64,000 nucleotides of DNA from Chelativorans alearensis. GTDB lineage: Bacteria > Pseudomonadota > Alphaproteobacteria > Rhizobiales > Rhizobiaceae. The DNA lies in contig NZ_WQNI01000003.1 in NCBI RefSeq assembly GCF_010993735.1, positions 349,906-413,905 on the forward strand. The letters run 5' to 3'. The position numbers and the translations under genes were made by a program. This document shows positions 1 through 7,543 of this stretch, piece after piece (within the stretch, counting starts at the first letter, position 1; every line of letters starts with the position of its first letter). The notes beneath the pieces are model-generated. The model saw only the letters and a list, made by a program, of their open reading frames with translations. It did not search any database and had not been told where the DNA came from.

Positions 1-242
1 TCGGATGCGATGGTCTGCGCGGCGGCCAGTAAACCGATGTATCTACCCATATCTTCCTGGGTGGCATCCGGCCATTCGATCCCGAGGCGCCCAGCAAGAG
101 GGTATTCTGCGGCAATCTCCTGAACGCGTTCTGAAATGATAATGGGTGTGAATTCCTGCGTCGGCGTTGCGCGTTCCGTCTGTGCCGAAGCTTCGGCACT
201 CAGAACAACGAGCACTGCCGCAGCCAACATGGTGGCTCGCAT
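1..242 (-). CDS. Exported protein of unknown function (3' end outside window)
   Basis: The frame is open from an ATG at 242 down to the window edge, giving 80 residues without a stop. The start is preceded by a purine-rich stretch (AGGGAGGGGGG) that can act as a ribosome binding site. The N-terminus is a clear signal peptide: a basic start (MRATM), a hydrophobic run (LAAAVLVVL) and an Ala-x-Ala-type cleavage site at ASA-Q near residue 21. The mature part is not recognised. It lies just beyond the last prophage gene and has no phage character, so it is taken as flanking host sequence. Its product is probably periplasmic. Confidence 0.6.
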   Translation of the reverse strand, partial: MRATMLAAAVLVVLSAEASAQTERATPTQEFTPIIISERVQEIAAEYPLAGRLGIEWPDATQEDMGRYIGLLAAAQTIAS

Positions 243-330
243 CCCCCCCTCCCTGTTTCGTGCACACACACTGAACGGGAAAATGGTACGATGGGGCGCG
301 CGTGCAGTCAATGAAACCGCCTCTACCAAG

Positions 331-362
331 AATTGTCTATACATCGCGCAGAATTGTATACC
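331..362. promoter_or_regulatory. Twin direct repeats, possible operator of the exported-protein gene
   Basis: AATTGTCTATAC (331-342) and AATTGTATACC (352-362) are near-identical and start exactly 21 bp apart, two helical turns. They lie about 90-120 bp upstream of the minus-strand gene starting at 242. The TTGTATAC core resembles GntR-type half sites. No regulator gene is adjacent, so the role is inferred. Confidence 0.3.
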
Positions 363-418
363 GATAGTGGTCGCCTCTCGTTGCCGGCGAAACACAACGA
401 TCTCTGGTGGATGGCCAA

Positions 419-1126
419 TCAAGCGGCAAAGCGAAGGCCGACTATGCCCACATTGTAACCAAAGCCCGGATCGATCCCGGCCGGCGTCTCCACGGGCCGG
501 CCGCGCACGAACCGGATCACCGTGCGCGAGGGAGGCGCTTCTGCCGACACCGCCCAGCGGTAGCGCGCCACGTCGCGCTCCGACAGCGACTGCACGTAGC
601 AGCGGCAGTTGAATCCGTTGGGCGGGTAATGCGTCAGCCACCACTCGTGATCGACCGGCAGGATGACGCCGTTCCATTCGGCGTGCTCGTGGCGGGAGCC
701 CGGTTGCATGAGGTTCGGGTCGACATGGACGTAGCGCAGATAGGGGCGGACCCGCTTCAACCGCTGGATTTGCCGCCAGCGGCCGGCGGCGTAGGCCTGT
801 GCAGTGAGCACGCGGAACGTGAGCGCGGCGCGCCGGCCATGGGGATCGTCTCCCGAGCCCGTCGAAGAGGACCAGCCGTGGCGCTCGACCAGTTCGTCCC
901 ATGCCTCGAGGAACGGCGCGAAGCCGGTTCCTTCTTCTACGGACTTCAAAACCTCGCGCAGGATGTCCGTCGCCAATGCCGCGGACATGCCGGCGGCACG
1001 CTCGCGCGCGGCCGCGTCCACTTCGCGTGCCAGCTCCTCGAAGCGGCCGGGCGGGATTTCCAGCCGTCGGCGCAGGAAGCCGATGGCCTCCTCGTTGCGC
1101 ACGGACTGGACCTCGGCGCTAGGCAT
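419..1126 (-). CDS. Phage head morphogenesis protein, Mu F-like (SPP1 gp7 family)
   Basis: A 235-residue protein of the Mu F / SPP1 gp7 family, a minor head protein that acts with the portal during procapsid assembly. The family signature is visible around residues 150-176: EWNGVILPVDHEWW followed by PPNGFNCRC, and the C-terminus has the usual DPGFGYN ending. Start ATG at 1126 overlaps the stop of the portal gene. The frame is open further upstream, but that part is antisense-like low-complexity sequence inside the portal gene. Many relatives are longer at the N-terminus. Residues 87-92 (STGSG) come from a REP-like element. This is the last phage gene before the break, so the head genes it would work with are absent. 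Confidence 0.85.
   Translation of the reverse strand: MPSAEVQSVRNEEAIGFLRRRLEIPPGRFEELAREVDAAARERAAGMSAALATDILREVLKSVEEGTGFAPFLEAWDELVERHGWSSSTGSGDDPHGRRAALTFRVLTAQAYAAGRWRQIQRLKRVRPYLRYVHVDPNLMQPGSRHEHAEWNGVILPVDHEWWLTHYPPNGFNCRCYVQSLSERDVARYRWAVSAEAPPSRTVIRFVRGRPVETPAGIDPGFGYNVGIVGLRFAA
851..870. repeat. REP-like element inside the F-like gene
   Basis: TCCCGAGCCCGTCGAAGAGG matches the consensus TCCTGAGCCTGTCGAAGG found at four other places in this prophage. Read on the gene strand it encodes SSTGSG. Confidence 0.65.
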
Positions 1127-2705
1127 CGCCGCGGTCGGCCTCGACGGCCTCACCCGAAAGCCAGGCGAGCATGATGGCCTGGCGCATGGCCGCGACCAAA
1201 CCCGGCGAGGCCTCCTTTTCCGCCGCCGCCCGCTCAAGGGCGGCCGCCGCCTCGTCCAGGCCGCCGGCGCGTTCCACGATGCCGCGCACCCTCTCCACGA
1301 GCGCCGCGATCGCCGGGCCGGCCGCGCCGAGCGCGGCATCAGCGATCATGTCTTCGCTCACCTGCGGCGGCGGTTCCAGCCGCTGTTGAAGGGCCGGTTC
1401 CGGAGCACGTGTCGGCGGCTCCGCGGCGGGCGCGGGCGAAGCGGGCGCCAGCACCTCCGCCCCTTTCTCCGGGTCGGAGAACCCGAATTTGTCGCGCACC
1501 TCGCTCGCCTGCACGCGCAGGCCCACCGGCACCAGCCGCGCCAGCGCATTGGACAATAGGTCCAGGTCCTCCTCGTCCGGCCGGGCGATGCGCACGCGTG
1601 GATAGAGCCCTCCTGAGCCTGTCGAAGGGGGCCCGTATTCGAGGTCCATCCACACGCGGATGAGGTCGCGGTTGATGATGGCCGAAAGCGCCTTCGAATC
1701 GGCACGCTCGATATCCTCCTGCACCTGCCGGTGCTCGCGCGAGACCGCGTGGCCGCCCGACACCGCGTCCGTTGTGGTCGTCTGCCCGAGCACGCCCTTG
1801 GACACCTGCTGATCCAGCCAGTCCGCGCGCTCCTTGTAGTTGGAGTGCCCGGTGCCGAGGTTCTTGGCCTCCTGGAACTCGATCGACATGCTTTCCGGCA
1901 TGATCGCCGCGCAGTCGCCGGCAATGTCCGCCACGGCGCGGTAGAGCTTGTCGCGGTCCTCCTGGGTGGCGCCGGGGCCGTACTTGCCGATGCGGATCGG
2001 CTGGCCGTAGGTCTGCGTGAAGATCGCCCAGTCGCGCTGGGTGAACGCCTTGAACATCCAGGCCCACATCACCACGCGCGCCAGGCCCGAGCGGATCGGC
2101 AGGCCGGACTTGGCGCGGATCACCGCCGTGATGAACTTGCCGCCCGGCAGCGGCGTCTCCTGGCCATGATCGTCCAGAAGCAGCGGCGTCGTCAGGTCCT
2201 TTCGCGCCGGGCGGAACCAGCGCGGATCGCGCCATTCCAGCCGCGCCGGCCGCCACTGGCCCTCGGAGGTGTCCCAGATGATCTCAGTGAAGGAATAGCC
2301 CTTGCCGACGGCGTCGAGGATGTCGAACAGCTCGTCGGAGAGTTCGTCGCGCGTCAGCCAGTCGCGCACCATATCCGCCTTGGCAACGTCCTCCTTGTCG
2401 TCGGATGCCGCGTCCACGGTGATATCGATCTGCGAGACCGAGCGGCGGCGCGTGCCGAGCACACCGACATAGTGCAGGTCGCGCTCCTCGATCGTCTCGG
2501 CGAGCTCCAGATAGCGCAGCGGGCCGCCCTGGTCGGCCTCGCGCAGGATGCGCGCCAGCCGGTCGGGTGTCAGCCCGTCTCCCGGATAGCCGGTGATGGG
2601 CGAACGCACGCCGGTGGTCGTGGGGGCGGCGATCTCCTCGGTCAGCGTCCTCTTCTCGATCGGCCGCCCGTTGGCGTCGGTCAGGCCACGATAGAACTCC
2701 GGCAT
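1119..2705 (-). CDS. Phage portal protein, Mu gp29-like (DUF935)
   Basis: A 528-residue portal protein of the DUF935 family. It forms the ring at the head vertex through which DNA is packed and to which the terminase docks. Family features include the N-terminal TPDRLARILREADQG region, the WRDPRWF motif near residue 155 and the conserved stretch around GHSNYKERADWLDQQ and SKGVLGQTTTTDA that precedes the helical stem. Length is normal for the family. Start ATG at 2705 shares one base with the terminase stop, and the 3' end overlaps the F-like start, so translation is probably coupled. A REP-like element inserts PSTGSGG near residues 359-365 without breaking the frame. Confidence 0.92.
   Translation of the reverse strand: MPEFYRGLTDANGRPIEKRTLTEEIAAPTTTGVRSPITGYPGDGLTPDRLARILREADQGGPLRYLELAETIEERDLHYVGVLGTRRRSVSQIDITVDAASDDKEDVAKADMVRDWLTRDELSDELFDILDAVGKGYSFTEIIWDTSEGQWRPARLEWRDPRWFRPARKDLTTPLLLDDHGQETPLPGGKFITAVIRAKSGLPIRSGLARVVMWAWMFKAFTQRDWAIFTQTYGQPIRIGKYGPGATQEDRDKLYRAVADIAGDCAAIMPESMSIEFQEAKNLGTGHSNYKERADWLDQQVSKGVLGQTTTTDAVSGGHAVSREHRQVQEDIERADSKALSAIINRDLIRVWMDLEYGPPSTGSGGLYPRVRIARPDEEDLDLLSNALARLVPVGLRVQASEVRDKFGFSDPEKGAEVLAPASPAPAAEPPTRAPEPALQQRLEPPPQVSEDMIADAALGAAGPAIAALVERVRGIVERAGGLDEAAAALERAAAEKEASPGLVAAMRQAIMLAWLSGEAVEADRGDA
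1611..1630. repeat. REP-like element inside the portal gene
   Basis: TCCTGAGCCTGTCGAAGGGG, the reference copy of the short palindromic-type repeat in this prophage. On the coding strand it reads PSTGSGG in frame. Confidence 0.7.
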
Positions 2706-4411
2706 CAGAAGCCTCCACGGATGCGGGCGCCGAGCGGCGGCCGGTAGGAATCGCGGCCGTCATGGTCGCCATCGTCGGGCGGCAGCCAGAAATCGCGGTC
2801 TGAGCCACCCCTCATCCCGAGCTTGTCGAGCGATTGAAGGGGCGTTGAAACGGGTGTGTAGCCGAACTCGTGCCACTGCATGCGGCTTGCGAAATGGGCG
2901 AGCCCCAGCGCCACGGCGAAGTCGCCGTGCCGCTTCTTCGCCACCACGCCCTCGCGCTCGGCCGGGATCGACGGGATGCCGCGGATGATCTTCACCAGGC
3001 GCAGGTCGGCAAGGTGGTCGGCGTCCTTGGCGAGCGCGATGGCATCGTCCTCGAAGGCGGCCTTCAAGGGCGGGAAGTTCTCGTTGTACCAGCTTTGCGT
3101 GAGGCTGATCATCCAGACGAGGCCAGGGCCGTTCTCCTCTTCCCGCAGGCCGAACTCACGGCCGAGGTCTTCCGCAAGGTTCATGCCCATGCCCGTGGCA
3201 TCGAGCGCCGCCCCGATCAGCCGCGGCGCGCGCATCAGGAGCCGCAGCACGTCCTTCTGCTCGGCGAAGGGCACCTGGCGCATCTCGACGGTCAGCGCCG
3301 AGCGCCGCTTCAGCCGCTTTGCGATGGAGAGCAGCTCGGCCACCGCCGGGTCGGCCTTGCGCGCCGGGTCGTAGCCGAGCGCATGCAGGAGCTCCGGGTC
3401 GAGCCGGCCGAGCGCCTCCTCGATGGCCTCGAAGTGCGGCGCCATGAGGCTGCGCTGTTCGAGCTTGTCACGGTGCAGGAAGTCCGTCGGCAGCTCGATG
3501 CGGATGATCGGCGCCTCTTCCTCCGAGAGCGTCATGCGCGCCTCGATCAGCGGCGCCGGCAGCCAGGTGCCCGAGCCCTGGGCGGGAACGCAGAACAGCT
3601 CCTCGTCGGCCGCGTCGCGGTAGTCGTCGATGATGCCCTGGCGCCACTCGGCCTCGCCCTCCGGCGTCCACTCCTCGCCGGTGACCAGGCAGATGCGCTC
3701 GTAAAGCCCCTCTTGAAGCGCCTGGTCGAAGTCGCACCGGAAATGCGCGTAGCTCGACCGCTCGCCGAGGATGTCCTGGACCTGGACGTTGAACTCGTTC
3801 TCCGCGCCGTTGTGGGTCGAGCACACGCACACCTGGCCGGCCCACATCAGGAAGGCGAGTGCGGCCTTCAAGAGCTCCGCCAGATTGTCGACGAAAGCCG
3901 CCTCGTCGATAATCACGAGCCCCTGCTTGCCGCGCAGCGTCCTGGGCGCGGAGGAGAGAGCCATGATCTCGAAGCCGGAGGCGAACTTGATCCGGAAGGC
4001 CTGTATCTTCCGGGTGTCGGCCGGGTCGGCCGGGTTCACATCGTCGAAGAGGTATTCCTCCGCGTCGAAGGCGGCGACGGCGAAGGCGCGCGCCCACATG
4101 GCACAGGCGTCGATGAACTCGCGCGTCATCTCGCGGTCGTAGGAGATGTAGAGCACGTCCATGCCACGCGCCTCGCGCGCACGGCCGGCACGCAGCACGG
4201 CCGCTGACGCCAGTCCCCAGGTAAGCCCGATGCGGCGGCTCTTCTCGATGAAGAGCACTCGGCAAGCGCTGGAATCGAGCAGCCCCACTGCGCGCCCCTG
4301 GTAGGGAAGCAACACGTTGGGCAGCCCGACAGAGGCGATGACGCGGTCGAGGTTCGCCTGGCTCTTCCGGCGGAGCTTCGCCCAGTCCTCCTGGCCGATC
4401 GGCGCCGTCAT
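2705..4411 (-). CDS. Phage terminase large subunit, Mu gp28-like
   Basis: A 568-residue terminase large subunit, the ATPase/nuclease motor that packages DNA into the prohead. The ATPase domain shows a Walker A-like motif IEKSRRIGLTWG (residues 55-66), a Walker B with catalytic Glu in LVIIDEAAF (about 165-173) and a motif III-like CSTHNG near 198. The C-terminal half, with ALDATGMGMNLAEDL, fits the RNase H-like nuclease of this family. Start ATG at 4411 forms an ATGA overlap with the gp27-like gene. A divergent REP-like element near the 3' end (2808-2830) encodes SLDKLGMRGG. Packaging genes are retained although the head genes are gone. Confidence 0.93.
   Translation of the reverse strand: MTAPIGQEDWAKLRRKSQANLDRVIASVGLPNVLLPYQGRAVGLLDSSACRVLFIEKSRRIGLTWGLASAAVLRAGRAREARGMDVLYISYDREMTREFIDACAMWARAFAVAAFDAEEYLFDDVNPADPADTRKIQAFRIKFASGFEIMALSSAPRTLRGKQGLVIIDEAAFVDNLAELLKAALAFLMWAGQVCVCSTHNGAENEFNVQVQDILGERSSYAHFRCDFDQALQEGLYERICLVTGEEWTPEGEAEWRQGIIDDYRDAADEELFCVPAQGSGTWLPAPLIEARMTLSEEEAPIIRIELPTDFLHRDKLEQRSLMAPHFEAIEEALGRLDPELLHALGYDPARKADPAVAELLSIAKRLKRRSALTVEMRQVPFAEQKDVLRLLMRAPRLIGAALDATGMGMNLAEDLGREFGLREEENGPGLVWMISLTQSWYNENFPPLKAAFEDDAIALAKDADHLADLRLVKIIRGIPSIPAEREGVVAKKRHGDFAVALGLAHFASRMQWHEFGYTPVSTPLQSLDKLGMRGGSDRDFWLPPDDGDHDGRDSYRPPLGARIRGGF
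2808..2830. repeat. REP-like element (variant) inside the terminase gene
   Basis: On the coding strand the sequence is CTCGACAAGCTCGGGATGAG, a variant of the widespread TTCGACAAGCTCAGGATGAG type. It lies in a different reading frame from the PSTGSGG copies. Confidence 0.45.
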
Positions 4412-5004
4412 GGGGCCACCCCGAGGATCTGCGCCTTGATCGCCTCGACCGTCTCGGCCGTCAGCCCCTTCACCTTTGCCACCTTGTCGACGGCCTCGTC
4501 GACCTGGTCCGCGAACGCCGCCTCCACCTTCTGGCGCCGTGCTGTCGACACGCCCTGCGCCTGCGTCGCCGCGCGCAGCGCGTTGGCAAGGTTCATGGCC
4601 CCCTTGGGGTCGATGCCGGCCTCTCCGCCGGCCGTCAGAAGCTCGAAGACCAGCGTCTTGATCGCCTCGGCCGCGATCAGGGTGAGCTCGTCGGAAGCCT
4701 CGGCGTCGAAGCGCTCGGCAATCGCCCCGGCGATCTCGCGGGTATCCTTGATGCGCTGGGTCATCGCGGCGAGCTTGAGTGAGTGCCGGTTGAAGGCGGA
4801 GAAGCTCGGGATCGTGAAATCCAGCTCGCCACGGTGCTCACGCTGAAGCGCTTCCAGTCGCGCGTAGAACTCCTCGTAAATGTCCGTCTGGGTCCGGTCG
4901 TCGCGCAACAGCTCCTGCGCGGCCCAGGCAACGATCGGCGCACAGGGTTCGGGCAGGAGCTGGATGCCCGACTTTCGGCCGCGTCCCGCGCGCTTTCCGC
5001 TCAC
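4408..5004 (-). CDS. Mu gp27-like protein (DUF3486), probable small terminase
   Basis: A 198-residue protein of the DUF3486 family, found just upstream of the large terminase in Mu-like phages and thought to be the DNA-recognition subunit. The typical start GRKSGIQLLPEP is preceded by a GTG at 5004, giving VSGKRAGRGRKSG. This GTG forms a GTGA overlap with the stop of the small upstream gene, so it is chosen over an ATG further upstream. The middle part (DDRTQTDIYEEFYARLEA) looks like a helix-turn-helix and the rest is predicted helical. The 3' end overlaps the terminase start (ATGA). Confidence 0.85.
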   Translation of the reverse strand: MSGKRAGRGRKSGIQLLPEPCAPIVAWAAQELLRDDRTQTDIYEEFYARLEALQREHRGELDFTIPSFSAFNRHSLKLAAMTQRIKDTREIAGAIAERFDAEASDELTLIAAEAIKTLVFELLTAGGEAGIDPKGAMNLANALRAATQAQGVSTARRQKVEAAFADQVDEAVDKVAKVKGLTAETVEAIKAQILGVAP

Positions 5005-5123
5005 GCCCGCCTCCAATACGCCCAAAGTGCGAGCGCGCGACCGCGCGCCGGCCGCGTTCGGCCGCCCCCGCGGAGAGCCAGCGCCGAAGGCGCGGTGCGG
5101 CCCGTGAGCGAAAGAAGCTCCAT
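5001..5123 (-). CDS. Small phage protein, 40 residues, translationally coupled
   Basis: A short frame exactly fills the gap between two phage genes. Its ATG (5123-5121) shares a base with the TGA of the upstream gene, and its own TGA (5003-5001) overlaps the GTG of the gp27-like gene. It starts MELLSLTGRTAPSALALRGG and ends LALWAYWRRA, rich in Arg with a short hydrophobic stretch. No family is recognised. The double stop/start coupling, in an operon where nearly all neighbours are coupled the same way, is the main evidence that it is translated. It could also be only a coupling relay. Confidence 0.45.
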   Translation of the reverse strand: MELLSLTGRTAPSALALRGGGRTRPARGRALALWAYWRRA

Positions 5124-5425
5124 CAGGCCACCGGCTGGCCGGTGCGCTTGACGCCGGCGAGAAAGCGCTGGTGGGCAAGGTGCTCCTTGCCACGCGGCTG
5201 GAGCGTGGCGATCTTCACGGAGCCGGCCGGCGTGAGGCGCACGGCGCCCATCTCCTTCAGCCAGTCGAGTTCCTGTTCCACCCACTCGCGTTCGCGCACG
5301 ATGGCGAACATCTCGGCCAGAAGCTCGCGCAGCGCGCTGGAGGTCGCCGATTCGTTCGGCTGCTCGGCGAGCGAACGCAGGATGATGAGGCGCGCTTCTT
5401 CTCGGATGATGCGGTCGAGGCTCAT
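5123..5425 (-). CDS. VpaChn25_0724-type phage protein (Mu gp26 position)
   Basis: A 100-residue protein starting MSLDRIIREEARLIILRSL, the hallmark of the VpaChn25_0724 family found upstream of gp27 in Mu-like phages. The fold looks like a winged helix: LRELLAEMFAIVREREWVEQEL is the recognition part and GAVRLTPAGSVKIATL the wing. Its exact role is not established; the position suggests packaging or regulation. The 5' end overlaps the DUF2730-like gene by 4 bases. Confidence 0.85.
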   Translation of the reverse strand: MSLDRIIREEARLIILRSLAEQPNESATSSALRELLAEMFAIVREREWVEQELDWLKEMGAVRLTPAGSVKIATLQPRGKEHLAHQRFLAGVKRTGQPVA

Positions 5426-5781
5426 TTATCCCTCTCGAATTCCAGTTCCTGAAGCCGCGTGGCGATCGCCTGGACGGGCTGGAGCCTCTCGTTGAGCGTC
5501 TCGATCCGGCCGGACAGACGCTCGTCCAGCGTGCCCATGCGGCCGGAGAGCTTCTCCATCGCCAGCTCCAGCCGATGCCACTGCTCCCGGTCGGGCAGGT
5601 GCGCCACCTCGTTCTCAAGGGCCTGGATGCGCCGGTCCTGCTCCTTCAACGTGCCGTCGACTTCCGCGAGCCCCTTGGCATTGGCGTCAGAGCGGGAGGT
5701 GAGGACCGCGTAAACGGCGGTGCCGATCGAGATGAGCGTGTTTACGGCGATCAGCCACGGCAGCATGGTTGCGACTTCCAT
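5422..5781 (-). CDS. DUF2730-type membrane/coiled-coil phage protein
   Basis: A 119-residue protein with one N-terminal membrane helix (LPWLIAVNTLISIGTAVYAVL, about residues 7-27) followed by a long amphipathic coiled coil (DGTLKEQDRRIQALENEVAHL and onward). This is the layout of DUF2730 proteins in Mu-like phages. ATG at 5781 shares a base with the TGA of the zinc-finger gene and is preferred; an internal Met six codons on is an alternative. Repeated L-x-x-R-x-x-x-L heptads (TLDERLSGRIETLNERLQ) look duplicated. Function unknown, probably at the inner membrane. Confidence 0.75.
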   Translation of the reverse strand: MEVATMLPWLIAVNTLISIGTAVYAVLTSRSDANAKGLAEVDGTLKEQDRRIQALENEVAHLPDREQWHRLELAMEKLSGRMGTLDERLSGRIETLNERLQPVQAIATRLQELEFERDK

Positions 5782-6008
5782 CAGGCCCGTCTCCGCCCCT
5801 TCTCGATTCCCATCGCGCAATCCACGCACTTGTCGGTGTTTGGGACGGCGCGCCGCCGCGCCTCGGAGATCGGCTCCCCGCAGTCGCAGACGGTGCGCAG
5901 CACGCCGGACGTGCCGGCGAGTGCTGCGCGTACCCGTGCCACACCGGCCTCCACCTCTTGCGCCACCCGCCGCTCCGACAGCTCGATCGCTGCATTCCCT
6001 GCCTTCAT
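5781..6008 (-). CDS. DksA/TraR-like C4 zinc-finger phage protein
   Basis: A 75-residue protein with the TraR/DksA C4 zinc-finger pattern: two cysteines in CDCGEPIS and two in CVDCA, about 17 residues apart, with the usual EARRRAVPNTDKC between them. The N-terminal helix (MKAGNAAIELSERRVAQEVE) is the short coiled arm. Such proteins bind the RNA polymerase secondary channel and alter promoter choice. The start at 6008 is set by an ATGA overlap with the o-spanin gene; the longer upstream frame is out-of-frame spanin sequence. Confidence 0.85.
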   Translation of the reverse strand: MKAGNAAIELSERRVAQEVEAGVARVRAALAGTSGVLRTVCDCGEPISEARRRAVPNTDKCVDCAMGIEKGRRRA

Positions 6009-6292
6009 CGAACGACCGTCCCCCCGAGTTCGCGCCGGCGCGCGGCGCTCGCCGCGCGGTGGCGCCGGCATTCCTCAACGCGATAGACGCCGACGGCGCA
6101 CGGCCCGGCGACGGTCAGGTCGATGGCGTCCTGGTCTCCGATCGCCGCGCCCTGGGCGCCGATGATGTCCGTGCCGACGATGGCCCGCACGCTACCGGTC
6201 GCACTGCCCGGAGCGTGGCCGCTGCACGCCGCCGCGCTCAAAGCAGCGGCGCAAGCCGTCGCGAGCCTCAGCGGCCGTCCTGCCTGCCTCAT
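6005..6292 (-). CDS. Probable o-spanin (outer-membrane lysis lipoprotein)
   Basis: A 95-residue protein with a lipoprotein signal: basic MRQAGRPLR, hydrophobic LATACAAALSAAA and a lipobox cysteine (SAAAC, Cys about 23). The rest is small and Gly/Ala rich. The gene starts inside the i-spanin gene in another frame and extends beyond it, the overlapping layout of Rz/Rz1 pairs. With the i-spanin it would fuse inner and outer membrane at the end of phage lysis. Spanins have little sequence conservation, so the call rests on topology, lipobox and context. Confidence 0.6.
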   Translation of the reverse strand: MRQAGRPLRLATACAAALSAAACSGHAPGSATGSVRAIVGTDIIGAQGAAIGDQDAIDLTVAGPCAVGVYRVEECRRHRAASAARRRELGGTVVR

Positions 6293-6470
6293 GGTCCTGC
6301 CTTTCGATCTTGTTGAGGGCCTCGTCGGCGCCCTGCCGCTTCAGCCAGGTGATGCCGCCCGCAAGCCCGGCGACGGCCACGCCGACGAGGAGTGCCGTCC
6401 CGAGGCTGCGCGCCGCGGCCTCGTCCAGGCCCAGCACACGCATGAGGAGGCCGACGAGGAGCGCGCTCAC
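6192..6470 (-). CDS. Probable i-spanin (Rz-like inner-membrane lysis protein)
   Basis: A 92-residue protein starting with a GTG at 6470 that makes a GTGA overlap with the endolysin stop. It has a hydrophobic N-terminal half with a membrane helix (TALLVGVAVAGLAGGITWL, about 24-42), then a periplasmic helical part and a C-terminus with two cysteines (GLRRCFERGG and SGQC), common in alphaproteobacterial Rz-like proteins. It sits between endolysin and o-spanin and overlaps the o-spanin frame by about 100 bases. In the longer upstream frame the extra residues are antisense-like sequence within the endolysin gene. Confidence 0.6.
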   Translation of the reverse strand: MSALLVGLLMRVLGLDEAAARSLGTALLVGVAVAGLAGGITWLKRQGADEALNKIERQDHEAGRTAAEARDGLRRCFERGGVQRPRSGQCDR

Positions 6471-7543
6471 GCCGGCGCCTCCACGGTCTGCCGGCTCTTC
6501 AGCCAGCCGCGTGCCCACAGGGCCAGCCCGCCCAGCACCAGCAAGACCGAAACCACGGCAAGCCCCGCCGACAGCCATTCGAGCCCCGGCACGAAGGCCA
6601 GCCGGTCGGCCGCCTGGTCGAGCTGCAGCCGCGCCGCCTCCAGCACCGCGCCGCCGGCGAGGCCGCCGACGCCGGTCTTCGCCTCGGGCAGCTCCATCGG
6701 GCCGACATCGCCCGGCCGGTCGCCGGCGCCCTGGCGGAAGCGGTCGAGCGCGGCCAGCGTCTCGGGCCCAGCCACGCCGTCGACGGTCAATCCCGCCACC
6801 TGCTGAAAGGCGCGCACGGTCTGGTGCGTCGCCGGCCCGAAGTCGCCGTCCACCTTGAGCGACTGCCCGGCGCGCACGAGCAGCGCCTGGAGCTCGCGCA
6901 CGCGCGCGCCCTTCGAGCCCAGCCGCAACATGCCTTCGGCCGAGAGGACGGCGGGGGACTTTCCGGGGTAGCGCCGATAGCTTGCTGCGAGCTTCGTGTG
7001 ATAGCCCAGCTTCTGAAAGGCAGGCCCGTTGTAGCCGCGCGCGAACGACGCCCAGTCGCGGCGCTTCAGCGCGTCGGCAAGCCCGGCCTTGTCGATATAG
7101 CGGCACATCAGCGTGATCTGGCCGAACACGCTGCGGCGTGCAGTATTGACGAGTTCGTCGACGCTATCGAAGCCGAGCCAAGACCAGTGGGCGCCCATCA
7201 CCTGGCCGACGCCCCAGGATGTCGATTCCAGCGCGGCCGCGGCGTCGATCAGGATCGCCCGTTCGAGCACGCGCCAACGCGCGGCCTGGCTGGGCGGGTT
7301 CTTGACAACGCCGGCGTTGGGATCGGCAAGCCCCTCGGTCACCGCCCGCGCGCGGGCCTCGCCCGTCAGTCGCCGATAGAAATAGTGCCCCTCGAACCGG
7401 ATGAGGGGCTGCCGCCGGTCGCCGACGATCGCGTACACGCGGCCGCCGCTCTCAACCTCCACCACCGCCGCGAGCGCGGCCGCCTCCACGCCGAGGCGCC
7501 CGGCGTGGTGCTTGATCGCGGCGAGGGTCTCTTGCGTGAACAT
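6467..7543 (-). CDS. Phage endolysin: N-acetylmuramidase with peptidoglycan-binding domain and C-terminal anchor
   Basis: A 358-residue lysozyme. Residues 1-185 match the DUF3380 N-acetylmuramidase domain, with the probable catalytic Glu in VVEVESGG (about 31) and the usual IRFEGHYF and WGVGQVMG motifs. Residues about 205-270 form a PG_binding_1 domain (GARVRELQALL, VDGDFGPATHQTVRAFQ, VDGVAGPETLAAL). A membrane helix near 325-345 (AGLAVVSVLLVLGGLALWA) tethers the C-terminus, a frequent feature of alphaproteobacterial phage endolysins. ATG at 7543 has a good GGAGG site. It cleaves the glycan backbone. No separate holin was recognised. Confidence 0.93.
   Translation of the reverse strand: MFTQETLAAIKHHAGRLGVEAAALAAVVEVESGGRVYAIVGDRRQPLIRFEGHYFYRRLTGEARARAVTEGLADPNAGVVKNPPSQAARWRVLERAILIDAAAALESTSWGVGQVMGAHWSWLGFDSVDELVNTARRSVFGQITLMCRYIDKAGLADALKRRDWASFARGYNGPAFQKLGYHTKLAASYRRYPGKSPAVLSAEGMLRLGSKGARVRELQALLVRAGQSLKVDGDFGPATHQTVRAFQQVAGLTVDGVAGPETLAALDRFRQGAGDRPGDVGPMELPEAKTGVGGLAGGAVLEAARLQLDQAADRLAFVPGLEWLSAGLAVVSVLLVLGGLALWARGWLKSRQTVEAPA

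Noticed and set aside
43..267. 74-codon minus-strand frame at the left edge
   Set aside because: It is out of frame with the signal-peptide-bearing frame starting at 242, has Cys/His/Arg-rich composition and overlaps it fully.
1731..4207. Long plus-strand frames opposite the portal and terminase genes
   Set aside because: Arg/Leu/Asp-rich shadow proteins with no motif; the minus-strand phage genes are well supported.
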